Positions 53,554 through 64,000 of a DNA stretch of 64,000 nt are shown piece by piece (the stretch's first letter is position 1; each line of letters opens with the position of its first letter). The notes below the pieces were generated by a model. It was not told the DNA's origin, ran no database searches, and saw only the letters and a list, made by a program, of their open reading frames with translations. The stretch is from positions 2,542,001 to 2,606,000 of the forward strand of contig NC_014145.1 in the NCBI RefSeq assembly GCF_000253115.1, read 5' to 3'. The translations under genes were made by a program, and so were the position numbers. The stretch is from Thiomonas arsenitoxydans (GTDB taxonomy: Bacteria; Pseudomonadota; Gammaproteobacteria; Burkholderiales; Burkholderiaceae_C).

Positions 53554-54534
53554 TCAAGACCAGCGCAGCACGAGTTTGCCAATGTGTTGCCCTTGCTCCA
53601 TGCGCTGGTGCGCCTGCACGATGTCCTCGGCGGGGAATACCGCGTCGATCACAGGTCGCACACGACCTTGCTCGATCCAGGGCCAAACTGTTTTTTGCAA
53701 GGCCTGCGCAACGGCGCTCTTGAAGGCCACGCTGCGCGCGCGCAAAGTCGAGCCGGTAAGGGTCTGACGCCTGCGCATCAGCAGACCGGCATCGATTTCG
53801 GCCTTCACGCCCCCCTGCACGGCGATGACCACGAGCCGCCCCTCTTCTGCAAGGCAACGCTGCTCACGGGCGAGATAGCTGCCCGCCACCATGTCCAGAA
53901 TGACGTCGGCGCCACGCTCTGCTGTGTGCGCCTGTACGGCCTCGACAAAATCCTGCGTGCGATAGTTGATGGCCAGTTCAGCGCCGAGTTGGAGGCAGGC
54001 GGCACATTTTTCGTCAGAGCCAGCCGTGGCGACGACGCGAGCGCCGCTAGCCACAGCCAATTGAATGGCCATCGTGCCAATCCCGCTGCTACCCCCCTGC
54101 ACCAGCAGCATCTCACCGGCTTGCAAGCGCCCACGCTCGAACACGTTGTGCCAGACGGTGAATGCAGTTTCCGGCAGGGCAGCGCCCTCCTCCGCACTCA
54201 GCCCGTCCGGCAAGGGCAGGCACTGGCCAGTGGGCGCCACGCAATATTCGGCGTAGCCTCCCCCGGCGACGAGCGCGCAGACGAGATCGCCCTGGTGCAA
54301 ATCGGTTCCCGCCAGATCGCCCGAGACGATTTCACCGCAGACTTCCAGCCCCGGAAGGTCGGGCGCACCCGCAGGCGGCGGGTACAGACCGCGCCGCTGC
54401 AAGGCATCGGGTCGGTTGACGCCGAACGCTCGCACGCGCAGCAACACCTCGCCCGCGCCGGCTTGCGGCATGGGCCGCTCGCAAAAACGCAGGACTTCAG
54501 GTCCGCCGGGCTGGGAGATTTCGATGGCGCGCAT
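53554..54534 (-). CDS. NAD(P)H quinone oxidoreductase / zinc-free MDR family
   Basis: A 326-residue medium-chain reductase of the quinone oxidoreductase (Qor/PIG3-like) group. It has VLLRVRAFGVNRPDALQRRG at the N-terminus, the nucleotide-binding VQGGSSGIGTMAIQLA, and no structural zinc Cys cluster. It probably reduces quinones or enones with NADPH. It lies 14 bp after pnp and before tpiA, an order common in Burkholderiales. Confidence 0.93.
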   Translation of the reverse strand: MRAIEISQPGGPEVLRFCERPMPQAGAGEVLLRVRAFGVNRPDALQRRGLYPPPAGAPDLPGLEVCGEIVSGDLAGTDLHQGDLVCALVAGGGYAEYCVAPTGQCLPLPDGLSAEEGAALPETAFTVWHNVFERGRLQAGEMLLVQGGSSGIGTMAIQLAVASGARVVATAGSDEKCAACLQLGAELAINYRTQDFVEAVQAHTAERGADVILDMVAGSYLAREQRCLAEEGRLVVIAVQGGVKAEIDAGLLMRRRQTLTGSTLRARSVAFKSAVAQALQKTVWPWIEQGRVRPVIDAVFPAEDIVQAHQRMEQGQHIGKLVLRWS

Positions 54535-54548
54535 GAAACCCGTAGCAA

Positions 54549-56708
54549 TCAGACGCCCGGCTCAAGGTCGGCCTCGGCGGCAGCGGGTGCCACGACCGGC
54601 TGCGCAGGCGCTGAGGAGGAATCCTCACCCAGCAGTGCCTTGATCGACAGACGGAAGCGGCCCTTGTCATCGGTTTCGATGACCTTGACGCGAACCTTCT
54701 GGCCCTCTTGCAGGAAGTCGCTCACCTTGTTGATGCGCTCGTTGGCGATCTGCGAGATGTGCAGCAGACCATCCTTGCCCGGCAGCACGTTCACCAGGGC
54801 GCCGAAATCGAGAATCTTGACCACGGCGCCGTCATACACCTGACCGACTTCCACTTCGGCAGTGAGGTCGATGATGCGCTGCTTGGCGATAGTGGCCTTG
54901 TCGGCGTCGGTCGAGGCGATGGTGATGGTGCCGTCCTCGCCGATGTTGATCTGCGTGCCGGTTTCTTCGGTGAGCGCACGAATGGTGGCGCCGCCCTTGC
55001 CGATGACATCGCGGATGCGCTCGGGATTGATCTTCAGGGTGTAGAGACGCGGCGCGAACTGCGAAACCTCTTCACGCGCACCGCCGACTGCCTGCTGCAT
55101 GACGCCCAGGATGTGCATGCGGGCTTCGCGCGCTTGTGCCAGCGCCACCTGCATGATCTCGCGGGTGATGCCCTGAATCTTGATGTCCATCTGCAGCGCG
55201 GTCACGCCCGAAGCCGAACCCGCCACCTTGAAGTCCATGTCGCCGAGGTGATCTTCATCGCCCAGAATGTCGGTCAACACCGCAAAGCGGTTGCCTTCCT
55301 TGATCAGGCCCATGGCGATGCCGGCCACATGCGCCTTCAGCGGCACACCGGCGTCGAGCAGTGCTAGGCAGCCGCCGCACACCGAGGCCATGGACGAAGA
55401 GCCGTTGGACTCGGTTACTTCCGACACCACGCGCATGGTGTAGGCGAAGTCTTCTTTTTTCGGCAGCACCGCCAGCAACGCGCGCTTGGCCAGGCGACCA
55501 TGGCCGATTTCGCGGCGCTTGGGCGTGCCCACACGGCCCGTCTCGCCCGTGGCGAACGGCGGCATGTTGTAGTGCAGCAGGAAGCGGTCGCGGTATTCGC
55601 CGCCCAGCGCATCGATGATCTGCGCATCCTGGTCGGTGCCCAGCGTAGCCACGGCCAAAGCCTGGGTTTCACCGCGGGTGAACAGTGCGCTGCCATGCGT
55701 GCGCGGCAACACCGAAGTACGGATGCTCAAAGGACGCACGGTGCGGGTGTCGCGACCATCGATGCGCGGCTCGCCCGCGAGAATCTGGTCACGCACGATG
55801 CGCGCTTCCATGTCGAACAGGATGCCGTCGACCTTGGCCGCATCAGCGGCGATACCCGCCTCGGCCAAACCGGCATGCACCTTGGCCGCCGCTTCGCGCA
55901 AGGCCTGCGTGCGCGCCTGCTTCTGGGTGATTTTGTAGGCGGCGCGGATATCGTCACCAGCCAGCGCCTGAATGCGGTCGATCAGCGCCTGATCTTTCTC
56001 GGGCGCGGCCCAGTCCCAGGCGGGTTTGCCGCCATCGCGCACCAACTCGTGGATGGCGTTGATCGCCGTCTGGAACTGCGCATGGCCGAACATCACGGCT
56101 TCGAGCATGACCTCTTCAGACAACTGATCGGCCTCGCTCTCGACCATCAGCACGGCCGATTCCGTACCCGCCACCACCAGTTCGAGGCGACTGTCGGCCA
56201 GTTCGGCGCGGCTGGGGTTGAGCACATAGTTGCCGTTGACATACCCCACGCGGGCGGCGCCCACCGGGCCATTGAACGGCAAGCCCGACACCGCCAGCGC
56301 GGCGCTCGAAGCCAGCAGGGCCGGAATATCGGCTTCGACCTCCGGGTTGATGGACAGCACATGCACCACCACCTGAACCTCGTTGAAAAACCCCTCAGGA
56401 AACAAGGGGCGGATCGGGCGATCGATCAAACGCGAGGTCAGCGTTTCGTTTTCGCTGGGGCGGCCCTCCCGCTTGAAAAAGCCACCGGGAATGCGGCCCG
56501 CCGCATAGGTCTTCTCGATGTAATCGACGGTCAGGGGGAAAAAATCCTGCCCCGCCTTGGCCGTACGCGCGCCCACCACCGTGGCGAGCACCACGGTATC
56601 GTCCATATTGAGCAGCACCGCACCGCTGGCCTGGCGCGCAATCTCGCCCGTTTCCATCGTGACTTGATGGCGTCCCCACTGGAAGGTTTTGACGACTTTG
56701 TTGAACAT
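54549..56708 (-). CDS. pnp: Polyribonucleotide nucleotidyltransferase (PNPase)
   Basis: A 719-residue 3'-5' phosphorolytic exoribonuclease and degradosome component. It has two RNase PH domains ([49 protein letters not shown]), then a KH domain ([20 protein letters not shown]) and an S1 domain ([20 protein letters not shown]). I use ATG 56708 ([12 protein letters not shown]); the frame opens 20 codons earlier. It is preceded by a leader hairpin and the rpsO terminator. Confidence 0.97.
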   Translation of the reverse strand: MFNKVVKTFQWGRHQVTMETGEIARQASGAVLLNMDDTVVLATVVGARTAKAGQDFFPLTVDYIEKTYAAGRIPGGFFKREGRPSENETLTSRLIDRPIRPLFPEGFFNEVQVVVHVLSINPEVEADIPALLASSAALAVSGLPFNGPVGAARVGYVNGNYVLNPSRAELADSRLELVVAGTESAVLMVESEADQLSEEVMLEAVMFGHAQFQTAINAIHELVRDGGKPAWDWAAPEKDQALIDRIQALAGDDIRAAYKITQKQARTQALREAAAKVHAGLAEAGIAADAAKVDGILFDMEARIVRDQILAGEPRIDGRDTRTVRPLSIRTSVLPRTHGSALFTRGETQALAVATLGTDQDAQIIDALGGEYRDRFLLHYNMPPFATGETGRVGTPKRREIGHGRLAKRALLAVLPKKEDFAYTMRVVSEVTESNGSSSMASVCGGCLALLDAGVPLKAHVAGIAMGLIKEGNRFAVLTDILGDEDHLGDMDFKVAGSASGVTALQMDIKIQGITREIMQVALAQAREARMHILGVMQQAVGGAREEVSQFAPRLYTLKINPERIRDVIGKGGATIRALTEETGTQINIGEDGTITIASTDADKATIAKQRIIDLTAEVEVGQVYDGAVVKILDFGALVNVLPGKDGLLHISQIANERINKVSDFLQEGQKVRVKVIETDDKGRFRLSIKALLGEDSSSAPAQPVVAPAAAEADLEPGV

Positions 56709-56803
56709 GGCTAACTCCTTGATCAAGGCGCAACTGCGGTCTTCGTCCTGAGGGTCGAAGATCGCCACGAGCAGCGCCCGTTAAAAACCTGGCGGAGTGA
56801 TGC

Positions 56804-56844
56804 CATTCCAGCGACGCCCGGCTACCCGGCGCGTCGGTGGAATG
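56804..56844 (-). promoter_or_regulatory. Long stem-loop in the pnp leader, candidate RNase III/PNPase autoregulation site
   Basis: Arms 56804-56821 and 56826-56844 pair over about 18 bp with a single bulge and one mismatch, closed by a 4 nt loop. It lies about 95 nt upstream of the pnp start and beyond the rpsO terminator, so it would be in the pnp leader RNA. In E. coli a leader stem cleaved by RNase III mediates PNPase autoregulation; equivalence here is inferred. Confidence 0.55.
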
Positions 56845-56931
56845 ACACGGGTCACACCGCCCCCTTGAAACCCACGCCGCACCCCATCAGAGGCGCGACG
56901 CTTCAAACCTTGCAAACCACAACGCCCATAC

Positions 56932-56967
56932 AAAAAACGCCTGTGCCGACAAACTCACACAGGCGTT
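56932..56967 (-). terminator. Rho-independent terminator of rpsO
   Basis: A perfect 10 bp stem AACGCCTGTG/CACAGGCGTT (56958-56967 and 56936-56945, read on the minus strand) with a 12 nt loop runs into a T-rich tract, 17 bp past the rpsO stop. It separates rpsO from pnp, though partial read-through is normal at this locus in other bacteria. Confidence 0.85.
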
Positions 56968-56983
56968 CTTGCAAAGCAGGCAC

Positions 56984-57253
56984 TTACTTACGCAGACTGA
57001 GCTTGGCGATCAGGGCGCGATAACGATCAGCGTCCTTGTCTTTCAGGTAGTCGAGTAACTTGCGACGGCGGCTCACCATCTTGAGCAGGCCACGACGACC
57101 ATGATGATCTTTGGCGTGCGTTTTGAAGTGATCGGTCAGATGATTGATGCGCGCGGTCAGTAAAGCGACCTGCACTTCCGGAGATCCGGTATCACCCGTA
57201 CCACGGGCATTGTCGGCGACGATTTGCGCCTTGTTGATTTCTGCAACAGACAT
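56984..57253 (-). CDS. rpsO: 30S ribosomal protein S15
   Basis: An 89-residue primary 16S rRNA-binding protein of standard length: [20 protein letters not shown], then [20 protein letters not shown] and [10 protein letters not shown]. It is followed by a strong terminator and then pnp, the conserved rpsO-pnp pair. Confidence 0.98.
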   Translation of the reverse strand: MSVAEINKAQIVADNARGTGDTGSPEVQVALLTARINHLTDHFKTHAKDHHGRRGLLKMVSRRRKLLDYLKDKDADRYRALIAKLSLRK

Positions 57254-57324
57254 GTCAGTTTCCTAGTAGAGAACACGCGAACGCAGAAGAAACCATCCCG
57301 CGCCGTGAAGATGAAAAGCCGCTG

Positions 57325-57352
57325 ATTCTAACCTGAACTGAAATCGCCACAA
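57325..57352 (-). promoter_or_regulatory. Candidate sigma70 promoter of rpsO
   Basis: On the minus strand TTGTGG (57347-57352) and TAGAAT (57325-57330) are separated by 16 bp, about 70 bp upstream of the rpsO start. Both hexamers are fair matches to consensus. Confidence 0.5.
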
Positions 57353-57468
57353 CTTGAATCGACGCACAGCCTGACCTACAACCTCGCAGCACTCATGAGA
57401 ACACGCAGGGCCGCCCCCAAGTTTTCTTGTCCACCTCACAGCTTGCAAGCCGCTCGGATTCGGCTCCG

Positions 57469-57494
57469 TCCAAGCTGCCACAGGGCAGCTTGGA
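57469..57494. repeat. 11 bp perfect inverted repeat between rpsO and hsp20
   Basis: TCCAAGCTGCC (57469-57479) and GGCAGCTTGGA (57484-57494) form a tight hairpin with a 4 nt loop. It lies between two divergently transcribed genes and has no T-run. It could be a dispersed intergenic repeat unit; only one copy was noticed in this window. Confidence 0.55.
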
Positions 57495-57561
57495 GCCGCG
57501 GGCCTCATCCCCCTCGGGGGACCTGACGCGAACGCGGCAGATCTGGGGCGCGATTGGGGAA

Positions 57562-57589
57562 CTTGAAAACTGTCACACTGGCGGCATAT
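57562..57589 (+). promoter_or_regulatory. Heat-shock (sigma32/RpoH) promoter of hsp20
   Basis: CTTGAAA (57562-57568) is an exact -35 match to the RpoH consensus. After 14 bp follows GGCATAT (57583-57589), close to CCCATNT. A transcript starting near 57597 would give a leader of about 40 nt ending in AAGGAG before the hsp20 ATG. Confidence 0.7.
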
Positions 57590-57635
57590 CCTGGTTATCG
57601 GGGCTTCGATCCCCTATTTCTTAAGGAGAATCCTC

Positions 57636-58094
57636 ATGGCTTATTCCATTACTACCCCATCCAGCCGTTCTTCTCTCTATAGCAGCGGTTTGGAGCCTGT
57701 TTTTGGTCGGCTGTTCGATCAGGCATTCCGCGACTTTTTCGCCGCGAGCGACAGTCCTGATCAGGCCTTGAAAAAGCTCAGCATGGATGTGACCGAGACC
57801 GACAAGGGCTATACCGTCCACGCCGATCTTCCGGGTATCGAAAAAGACGCGGTCAAAATCCAGATTGATGGCCCGCGCGTCACCATCTCGGCCGAGTCGA
57901 AGAAGGAAGACGAGAAGACTGAGGGCGGCAAGGTGATCTACCGCGAACGCAGCGCAAGCCAGTTTTATCGCTCTTTTGAACTGCCCGCCGAGCTAGACGC
58001 CGCCGCTGCAGAAGCGAAGCTGGAAAACGGCGTGCTCACCCTCACCCTGCCGCGCAAAGCACAAGCCGTAATTCAGCAAATTGCGGTGAAGTAA
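57636..58094 (+). CDS. Hsp20/alpha-crystallin small heat shock protein
   Basis: A 152-residue small chaperone that holds unfolding proteins. An N-terminal arm of about 45 residues precedes the alpha-crystallin domain (VTETDKGYTVHADLPGIEKD, then YRERSASQFYRSFELP). The domain closes with LENGVLTLTLPRK, and the terminal tail carries an IxV-like end. AAGGAG lies 7 nt before the ATG. A sigma32-type promoter and a strong terminator flank the gene, so it is a monocistronic heat-shock unit. Confidence 0.95.
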   Translation: MAYSITTPSSRSSLYSSGLEPVFGRLFDQAFRDFFAASDSPDQALKKLSMDVTETDKGYTVHADLPGIEKDAVKIQIDGPRVTISAESKKEDEKTEGGKVIYRERSASQFYRSFELPAELDAAAAEAKLENGVLTLTLPRKAQAVIQQIAVK

Positions 58095-58156
58095 GTCGCC
58101 CGTTGGGAACGGCAGCGCACCGCCGCTCCCAACGGTCAAGCGCTTGCAGCGCCAGC

Positions 58157-58193
58157 ACGCAGGCTGTGGATTTGTTCACAGCCTGCGTATTTT
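58157..58193 (+). terminator. Rho-independent terminator downstream of hsp20
   Basis: ACGCAGGCTGTG (58157-58168) and CACAGCCTGCGT (58177-58188) form a perfect 12 bp stem with an 8 nt loop followed by ATTTT. A second, weaker stem (CGTTGGGA 58101-58108 with TCCCAACG 58127-58134) lies just after the hsp20 stop. Confidence 0.75.
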
Positions 58194-58274
58194 CGTGGCG
58201 CTTCGGCGCGGGCAAACGGCGCGAACGGGTTTACAGTGCGTTAATAAACCCATCAACGCACCGATCACCGCGCT

Positions 58275-59042
58275 ATGCGCCTTCAACTTCTGTCCGATCT
58301 GCATCTGGAAACCGAGACCTTCGCGCCGCAACCCGCGCCCGATGCCGATCTGTTGGTTCTTGCGGGCGATATCGATGCCCATCACACCCAGATCGACCTG
58401 TTCCGCGACTGGCCGGTACCGGTCATTTACGTGCCTGGCAACCACGAGCATGACCACAAGGATTTTGATCAAGCCCTGGACGCGTTGCGCGAGCGCTGCG
58501 ACCGTCTGGGCTTCACCATGCTGCACCGCGAGCAGACTCGAATCGAACACCAGGGACGCACCATCCGGGTGCTGGGTACCACGCTGTGGAATGATTTCGA
58601 GCTGTTCGGCGCCGAGGGCATCGAGCGCTGCATGCGCGCAGCTCGCTACTTTGCCGAACAGGTGCAATGCGCCACACGCCACGGCAAACCCATGGGCGTG
58701 GCCGAGCTACGCGAAGAAGGGCTGGTTTGCCGTGACTGGTTGCGCGATCAACTGACCAATCCCGCCCATCTCTCGGATGCAGACGACGCCACTCTGGTCA
58801 TCACCCATTTCGCGCCCAGCCTGCGCAGCAACGACGCGCGCTATCCCGTCAACGCCTCGACGGCGAGTTTCTGCAACGCCTATGACGATCTGATTCCACA
58901 CAGCACACTGTGGCTGCACGGCCATCTGCACTGTCGGCACGACTACCGGGTGGGCGCTTCGCGAGTGGTGTGCAACGCCCGCGGTCTGGCGAGCAAGGGC
59001 GAGGACAGCGACTTTCAGCCGCAAGGCGTGTGGGAAATCTAG
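58275..59042 (+). CDS. Calcineurin-like metallophosphoesterase
   Basis: A 255-residue phosphoesterase with the full metal-binding set: SDLHLE (Asp, His), LVLAGDIDAH (Asp), PGNHEHDH (Asn, His), ITHFAPS and LHGHLHCRHDY (His). Substrate is unknown; relatives hydrolyse diverse phosphoesters. It follows the hsp20 terminator and converges with tsaD 13 bp away. The ATG at 58275 has no strong ribosome site but fits the family start. Confidence 0.88.
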   Translation: MRLQLLSDLHLETETFAPQPAPDADLLVLAGDIDAHHTQIDLFRDWPVPVIYVPGNHEHDHKDFDQALDALRERCDRLGFTMLHREQTRIEHQGRTIRVLGTTLWNDFELFGAEGIERCMRAARYFAEQVQCATRHGKPMGVAELREEGLVCRDWLRDQLTNPAHLSDADDATLVITHFAPSLRSNDARYPVNASTASFCNAYDDLIPHSTLWLHGHLHCRHDYRVGASRVVCNARGLASKGEDSDFQPQGVWEI

Positions 59043-59055
59043 CCCGAAACGGCTT

Positions 59056-60084
59056 TTAGGCCGCCCCGATCTGCGTCAAATCCCAGCGCGGCAGCACATC
59101 GAACGGCCCGGCCGCACGGGCCGCTTCCGGGTGCGCCTGCAAGCGCAGGGCGCCGGCCAGGGCAATCATCGCGCCGTTGTCGGTGCACCATTCCAATTCG
59201 GGAAAAAACAAGGCCACACCGCGCGCCGACAGCGTCGCAGCCAGTTTCTCCCGCAATTGCCGGTTCGCGCCCACGCCGCCCGCGACGACCACCGACCTTC
59301 TTTTTGTCGCTTGCTGCGCGCGCGCGGTTTTGTGCACCAGCACATCGGTGATCGCTTCTTGCGCGGCTGCGGCCAGATCGGCCCGAGCCTGTTCGCACAG
59401 ATTCGAGCCCAGGCCGCGCACCCGCGTAAGCACGGCGGTTTTCAAACCAGCAAACGAAAAGTCGAGATCCGGGCTGTGCATTTTCGGTCTCGGAAGATCG
59501 AACGCGGCCGGATTGCCGAAGGCTGCGAGCCGGGCCAGTTCCGGCCCGCCGGGATAACCCAGCCCGAGCAATTTCGCCGATTTGTCGAAAGCCTCGCCGG
59601 CCGCATCATCGACCGTCTCGCCCAGCAGGGCGTACTGACCGAAGGCCTGCACATCGAGCAGCATGGTGTGCCCGCCAGACACCAGCAGCGCGAGGAAGGG
59701 GAAGGCAGGCGGCTGCTTCGAAAGCAGGGGAGACAACAGATGCCCTTCGAGGTGATGAACCCCGATCAGCGGCTTGCCCAGCGCCATGCCCAAAGCCGAG
59801 GCCACGCCCGCCCCGACCAGCAGCGCCCCTGCCAGCCCCGGCCCGCGGGTGTAGGCGATGGCGTCCACCTGATCCAGCCGCACCCCGGCCTGCTTGAGAG
59901 CCAGGTCGGTCAAAGGCAGTAGGCGGCGGATATGGTCGCGCGAGGCCAGCTCAGGCACCACCCCTCCATAGGCCTGATGCATATCGACCTGCGAATGCAG
60001 CGCGTGACCGCGCAGACCCGCATCGGTGTCGTACAGTGCGGCGGCGGTTTCATCGCACGACGTTTCAATTCCAAGAACCAGCAT
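59056..60084 (-). CDS. tsaD: tRNA N6-threonylcarbamoyladenosine transferase TsaD
   Basis: A 342-residue ASKHA-fold enzyme that forms t6A37 in ANN-decoding tRNAs with TsaB, TsaC and TsaE. It has [16 protein letters not shown] at the start, the metal-binding [20 protein letters not shown], and [12 protein letters not shown] at the end. The start is ATG 60084, nine codons inside the open frame. This start codon overlaps the ATG of the divergent flavoprotein (shared CATG). Confidence 0.97.
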   Translation of the reverse strand: MLVLGIETSCDETAAALYDTDAGLRGHALHSQVDMHQAYGGVVPELASRDHIRRLLPLTDLALKQAGVRLDQVDAIAYTRGPGLAGALLVGAGVASALGMALGKPLIGVHHLEGHLLSPLLSKQPPAFPFLALLVSGGHTMLLDVQAFGQYALLGETVDDAAGEAFDKSAKLLGLGYPGGPELARLAAFGNPAAFDLPRPKMHSPDLDFSFAGLKTAVLTRVRGLGSNLCEQARADLAAAAQEAITDVLVHKTARAQQATKRRSVVVAGGVGANRQLREKLAATLSARGVALFFPELEWCTDNGAMIALAGALRLQAHPEAARAAGPFDVLPRWDLTQIGAA

Positions 60085-61321
60085 GCCCGGCAGTCTAGCC
60101 TTCCCAACCACCTTCCGCTCCTCCGCATCTCATCAGCCCCGCTTCGACGCCGTCATCATCGGTGCGGGCGCAGCCGGGCTGCTCTGCGCCGCACTGGCCG
60201 GACACCGTGGGCGGCGCGTGCTGTTGCTCGACCATTGGCCCAAGGTCGCCGAGAAAATCCGCATCTCCGGCGGCGGGCGTTGCAACTTCACCAATCTGCA
60301 CACGCGCCCTGAAAACTTCCTTTCAGGCAACCCGCATTTCTGCAAATCGGCGCTCTCCCGATACGGGCCGCAAGACATCATCGCGCTGCTGCGCAAGCAC
60401 CGCATCGGCTTTCACGAAAAGCACAAGGGACAGCTGTTTTGCGATGACTCGGCGGAGCAACTCATCACCGCACTGCTTGAAGAATGCGCAGCAGGCCAGG
60501 TGACACACTGGCAACCGTGCGCGGTGGAAGCGGTCGAAGCCGCCGCCCCCGGCTTTCGCGTGCGCACCGCAAAAGGCTGGGTGAGCACTGACGCCCTGGT
60601 TGTCGCCACCGGAGGGTTGTCGATTCCGCAGATTGGCGCCAGTCCGTTCGGCTATCAACTCGCCGAGCAATTCGGCCTGCCGATCGTCCCGCCCCGCCCT
60701 GCCCTGGTGCCGCTGGCATTCGATCCGGCATTGTGGGCCCCGTTTGCCGACCTCAGCGGCGTCTCGCTCGAGGTGGACATTCAGACGGACTACGAGCATC
60801 GCACCGTCAATTTCCGCGAAGACTTGTTGTTTACCCACCGCGGACTCAGCGGCCCGGCGATCCTGCAGTCTTCGAGTTACTGGCAAGCGGGCAAACCGCT
60901 GCGGATCAACCTGATGGGCGAAGTCTCCGAAGCGGCGTGGATTCAATCCAAGCAGGGCAATCGGCGCACCCTCGCAGGCGAACTCAGCCAACACCTGCCG
61001 CAACGCCTGGCCCACGCCCTGTGCGCACAGACCGGCGACGCTGACCGTCGCATGGCTGATTTCAGCGACAAAGCGCTGCGAACCCTCTGGCAACACTGGC
61101 ACGCCTGGCCCGTGCTGCCCAGCGGCACGCTGGGCTGGCGCAAAGCCGAGGTCACCGCCGGAGGCATCGATACCCGCGCACTCTCGTCATCGACTCTCAT
61201 GGCGATGGATGTCCCGGGGCTGCATTTCATCGGCGAAGTCGTCGACGTCACCGGGTGGCTTGGCGGCTACAACTTCCAGTGGGCCTGGAGTTCCGCCGCC
61301 GCCTGCGCGCAGGCGCTCTGA
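60083..61321 (+). CDS. HI0933/YhiN-family FAD-dependent oxidoreductase (BaiN-like)
   Basis: A 412-residue flavoprotein. It has [20 protein letters not shown] near residue 25, the family-defining [14 protein letters not shown], and an end typical of the family ([19 protein letters not shown]). The reaction is uncertain for most members; some reduce bile-acid or similar enones. The only sensible in-frame ATG is 60083, which overlaps the tsaD start codon on the other strand, and I saw no GTG or TTG alternative nearer the domain. Confidence 0.9.
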   Translation: MPGSLAFPTTFRSSASHQPRFDAVIIGAGAAGLLCAALAGHRGRRVLLLDHWPKVAEKIRISGGGRCNFTNLHTRPENFLSGNPHFCKSALSRYGPQDIIALLRKHRIGFHEKHKGQLFCDDSAEQLITALLEECAAGQVTHWQPCAVEAVEAAAPGFRVRTAKGWVSTDALVVATGGLSIPQIGASPFGYQLAEQFGLPIVPPRPALVPLAFDPALWAPFADLSGVSLEVDIQTDYEHRTVNFREDLLFTHRGLSGPAILQSSSYWQAGKPLRINLMGEVSEAAWIQSKQGNRRTLAGELSQHLPQRLAHALCAQTGDADRRMADFSDKALRTLWQHWHAWPVLPSGTLGWRKAEVTAGGIDTRALSSSTLMAMDVPGLHFIGEVVDVTGWLGGYNFQWAWSSAAACAQAL

Positions 61322-61342
61322 TGCCGTCTTGTGGCTGGGTAT

Positions 61343-61371
61343 TTGTTGCCTTCAAAATTAGGGCATATAAT
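61343..61371 (+). promoter_or_regulatory. Sigma70 promoter of rpsU
   Basis: TTGTTG (61343-61348), a 17 bp spacer and a perfect TATAAT (61366-61371) lie in the 226 bp gap after the flavoprotein gene. The predicted leader is about 170 nt; no riboswitch was recognised in it. Confidence 0.75.
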
Positions 61372-61547
61372 CTTTAGGTTTTACTCCTCGACACGGCAGG
61401 CCACACTAGGCTTGGCTGCTGCGAGTTTGGCCCACGCAGCCCAGTACCCAAGCAGTTGAACCGCGTCGTTGAAACGTCTAGTACGACAACGACAGCGGCA
61501 GCACGACAAACCCACCTGGCCTGCCTACATTGGATTGAAGCTCATCA

Positions 61548-61760
61548 ATGACCACCATTCGCGTTAAAGAAAACGAGCCGTTCGACGTCGCACTGCGTCG
61601 CTTCAAGCGCACCATCGAAAAACTCGGCCTGCTCACCGAACTGCGCGCTCGCGAGTTTTATGAAAAGCCGACCGCAGAGCGCAAGCGCAAGAAGGCCGCC
61701 GCGGTCAAGCGCCACTACAAGCGTATCCGCAGCCAAACGCTGCCCGAGCGCAAATACTGA
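61548..61760 (+). CDS. rpsU: 30S ribosomal protein S21
   Basis: A 70-residue basic protein of standard length ([20 protein letters not shown], then [19 protein letters not shown]) that helps mRNA binding at initiation. It has its own promoter and is followed by a terminator before yqeY, the conserved rpsU-yqeY pair. Confidence 0.98.
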   Translation: MTTIRVKENEPFDVALRRFKRTIEKLGLLTELRAREFYEKPTAERKRKKAAAVKRHYKRIRSQTLPERKY

Positions 61761-61876
61761 TTCCACCCGCCTGATTTTCCGCTGATTTTTTTCGTTTCCG
61801 CGCGCTGACTTTTGTTTTGTCTGGCGCCCGCAACGGAATGCGCAAGGCAGCAACGCGCATCTGCAGCTCGCCTCAT

Positions 61877-61902
61877 AGCCCGCCCATCGATGCGGGCTTT
61901 TT
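61877..61902 (+). terminator. Rho-independent terminator between rpsU and yqeY
   Basis: AGCCCGC (61877-61883) and GCGGGCT (61892-61898) with an 8 nt loop run into five T residues. It ends only 15 nt before the yqeY start codon, so it probably attenuates rather than fully separates the two genes. Confidence 0.75.
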
Positions 61903-61916
61903 GCATTGGACTCACC

Positions 61917-62366
61917 ATGACAATCAAAGACCGTATTCAGGATGACATGAAGGCCGCCATGCGCGCCAAAGATGCGCCGCTGCTTGGCGCCATTCGCCTG
62001 CTGATGGCCGCGATGAAACAGAAAGAAGTCGACGAACGCATCGAGTTGGACGACGCGGCCATCGTGGCGATCATCGACAAAATGATCAAGCAACGCCGCG
62101 ACGCGATTGCGCAATTCACCCCGGCCGGGCGCCAGGATCTGGTGGACAAAGAGGCCGCCGAAATCGTCGTTCTCGAACGCTACCTGCCCGCACGCCTGGA
62201 CGCCGCCGCCATTGACGCCGAGATCCGCGCGCTGATGGCGCAAACCGGCGCCAGCGGCCCGCAAGATTTGGGCAAGCTCATGGGCCCGCTCAAGACGCAG
62301 CTTGCCGGTCGGGCCGACATGGCTTTGGCTGCAGCCCGCGCCAAAGCCCTGCTCAGCGGCGCCTGA
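61917..62366 (+). CDS. GatB/YqeY domain protein
   Basis: A 149-residue protein matching the YqeY family: KDRIQDDMKAAMRAKDAPLL, EIVVLERYLPARLD and SGPQDLGKLMGPLKTQLAGR. It resembles the C-terminal tRNA-binding part of amidotransferase GatB; free YqeY function is not settled. The start ATG 61917 follows the terminator closely; the longer open frame upstream runs through that hairpin and is rejected. Confidence 0.95.
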   Translation: MTIKDRIQDDMKAAMRAKDAPLLGAIRLLMAAMKQKEVDERIELDDAAIVAIIDKMIKQRRDAIAQFTPAGRQDLVDKEAAEIVVLERYLPARLDAAAIDAEIRALMAQTGASGPQDLGKLMGPLKTQLAGRADMALAAARAKALLSGA

Positions 62367-62382
62367 TTCCGGGTACGGCGCC

Positions 62383-64000
<1,618 letters not shown>

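Noticed and set aside
57427..57624. 65-codon plus-strand frame upstream of hsp20
   Set aside because: It runs through the inverted repeat and the heat-shock promoter and has no family likeness.

Overview
This window is a GC-rich (mid-60s percent by eye), densely packed chromosomal segment from a betaproteobacterium, most likely Burkholderiales and possibly a Thiomonas-like organism. The order assignment rests on gene order: rpsO-pnp-quinone oxidoreductase-tpiA-secG-tRNA-Leu(GAG)-nuoA..nuoN-DUF2818-NUDIX, plus an RpfE-type gene coupled to lolC. The genus is only a guess. I saw no insertion sequence, prophage, CRISPR array or rRNA.

Layout. (1) 1-8053 is a divergent purine (urate) catabolism locus. 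Leftward run an NCS2 permease (cut by the window edge), the membrane urate hydroxylase PuuD, a porin and UraH. Rightward run an FCD-type GntR regulator, PuuE, a UraD-allantoate amidohydrolase fusion and an M20-type protein. The divergent promoter region holds a perfect 8+8 bp palindrome. (2) 8135-11950 holds an unknown protein, an SpmA-SpmB-like fused membrane protein and a DEAD-box RNA helicase. (3) 12198-29985 is a large pigment locus of the aryl polyene/xanthomonadin type. A tightly overlapping rightward operon encodes an acyl carrier protein (ACP), a membrane protein, an acyl:ACP ligase, two hotdog dehydratases, an LpxL-like acyltransferase, a LolA-like carrier, an MMPL exporter, a NodB-like deacetylase, a methyltransferase, a ketosynthase, a chain-length factor, a ketoreductase and a cation/proton antiporter. 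It meets head-on a leftward operon encoding a flavin-dependent halogenase, an XanB2-type chorismatase, a MipA/OmpV protein, a PlsC-like acyltransferase and a glycosyltransferase. (4) 30335-35884 holds an oxalate/formate-type MFS transporter, a frameshifted pbpC remnant, an RpfE-type gene, lolC and a WecA-like transferase. (5) 35896-51758 is a complete 14-gene complex I operon on the minus strand, followed by DUF2818 and NUDIX genes. (6) 51815-57253 holds tRNA-Leu, secG, tpiA, an oxidoreductase, pnp and rpsO. (7) 57636-64000 holds an Hsp20 with a heat-shock promoter, a phosphoesterase, tsaD divergent from an HI0933-type flavoprotein, rpsU, yqeY, a hydrolase and the start of pyrG.

How the genes work together. 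The first locus takes up and breaks down urate through 5-hydroxyisourate, OHCU, allantoin and allantoate. The pigment locus appears self-sufficient for a halogenated aryl polyene. Chorismatase makes a hydroxybenzoate starter, the ligase loads it on the ACP, KS/CLF/KR/dehydratases extend the conjugated chain, and the halogenase and methyltransferase decorate it. The acyltransferases, glycosyltransferase, deacetylase, LolA-like protein, MMPL protein and MipA-like protein would anchor and move it to the outer membrane. The combination of halogenase, local chorismatase, NodB-like deacetylase and antiporter in this host is the most interesting content of the window. The remainder is conserved housekeeping sequence.
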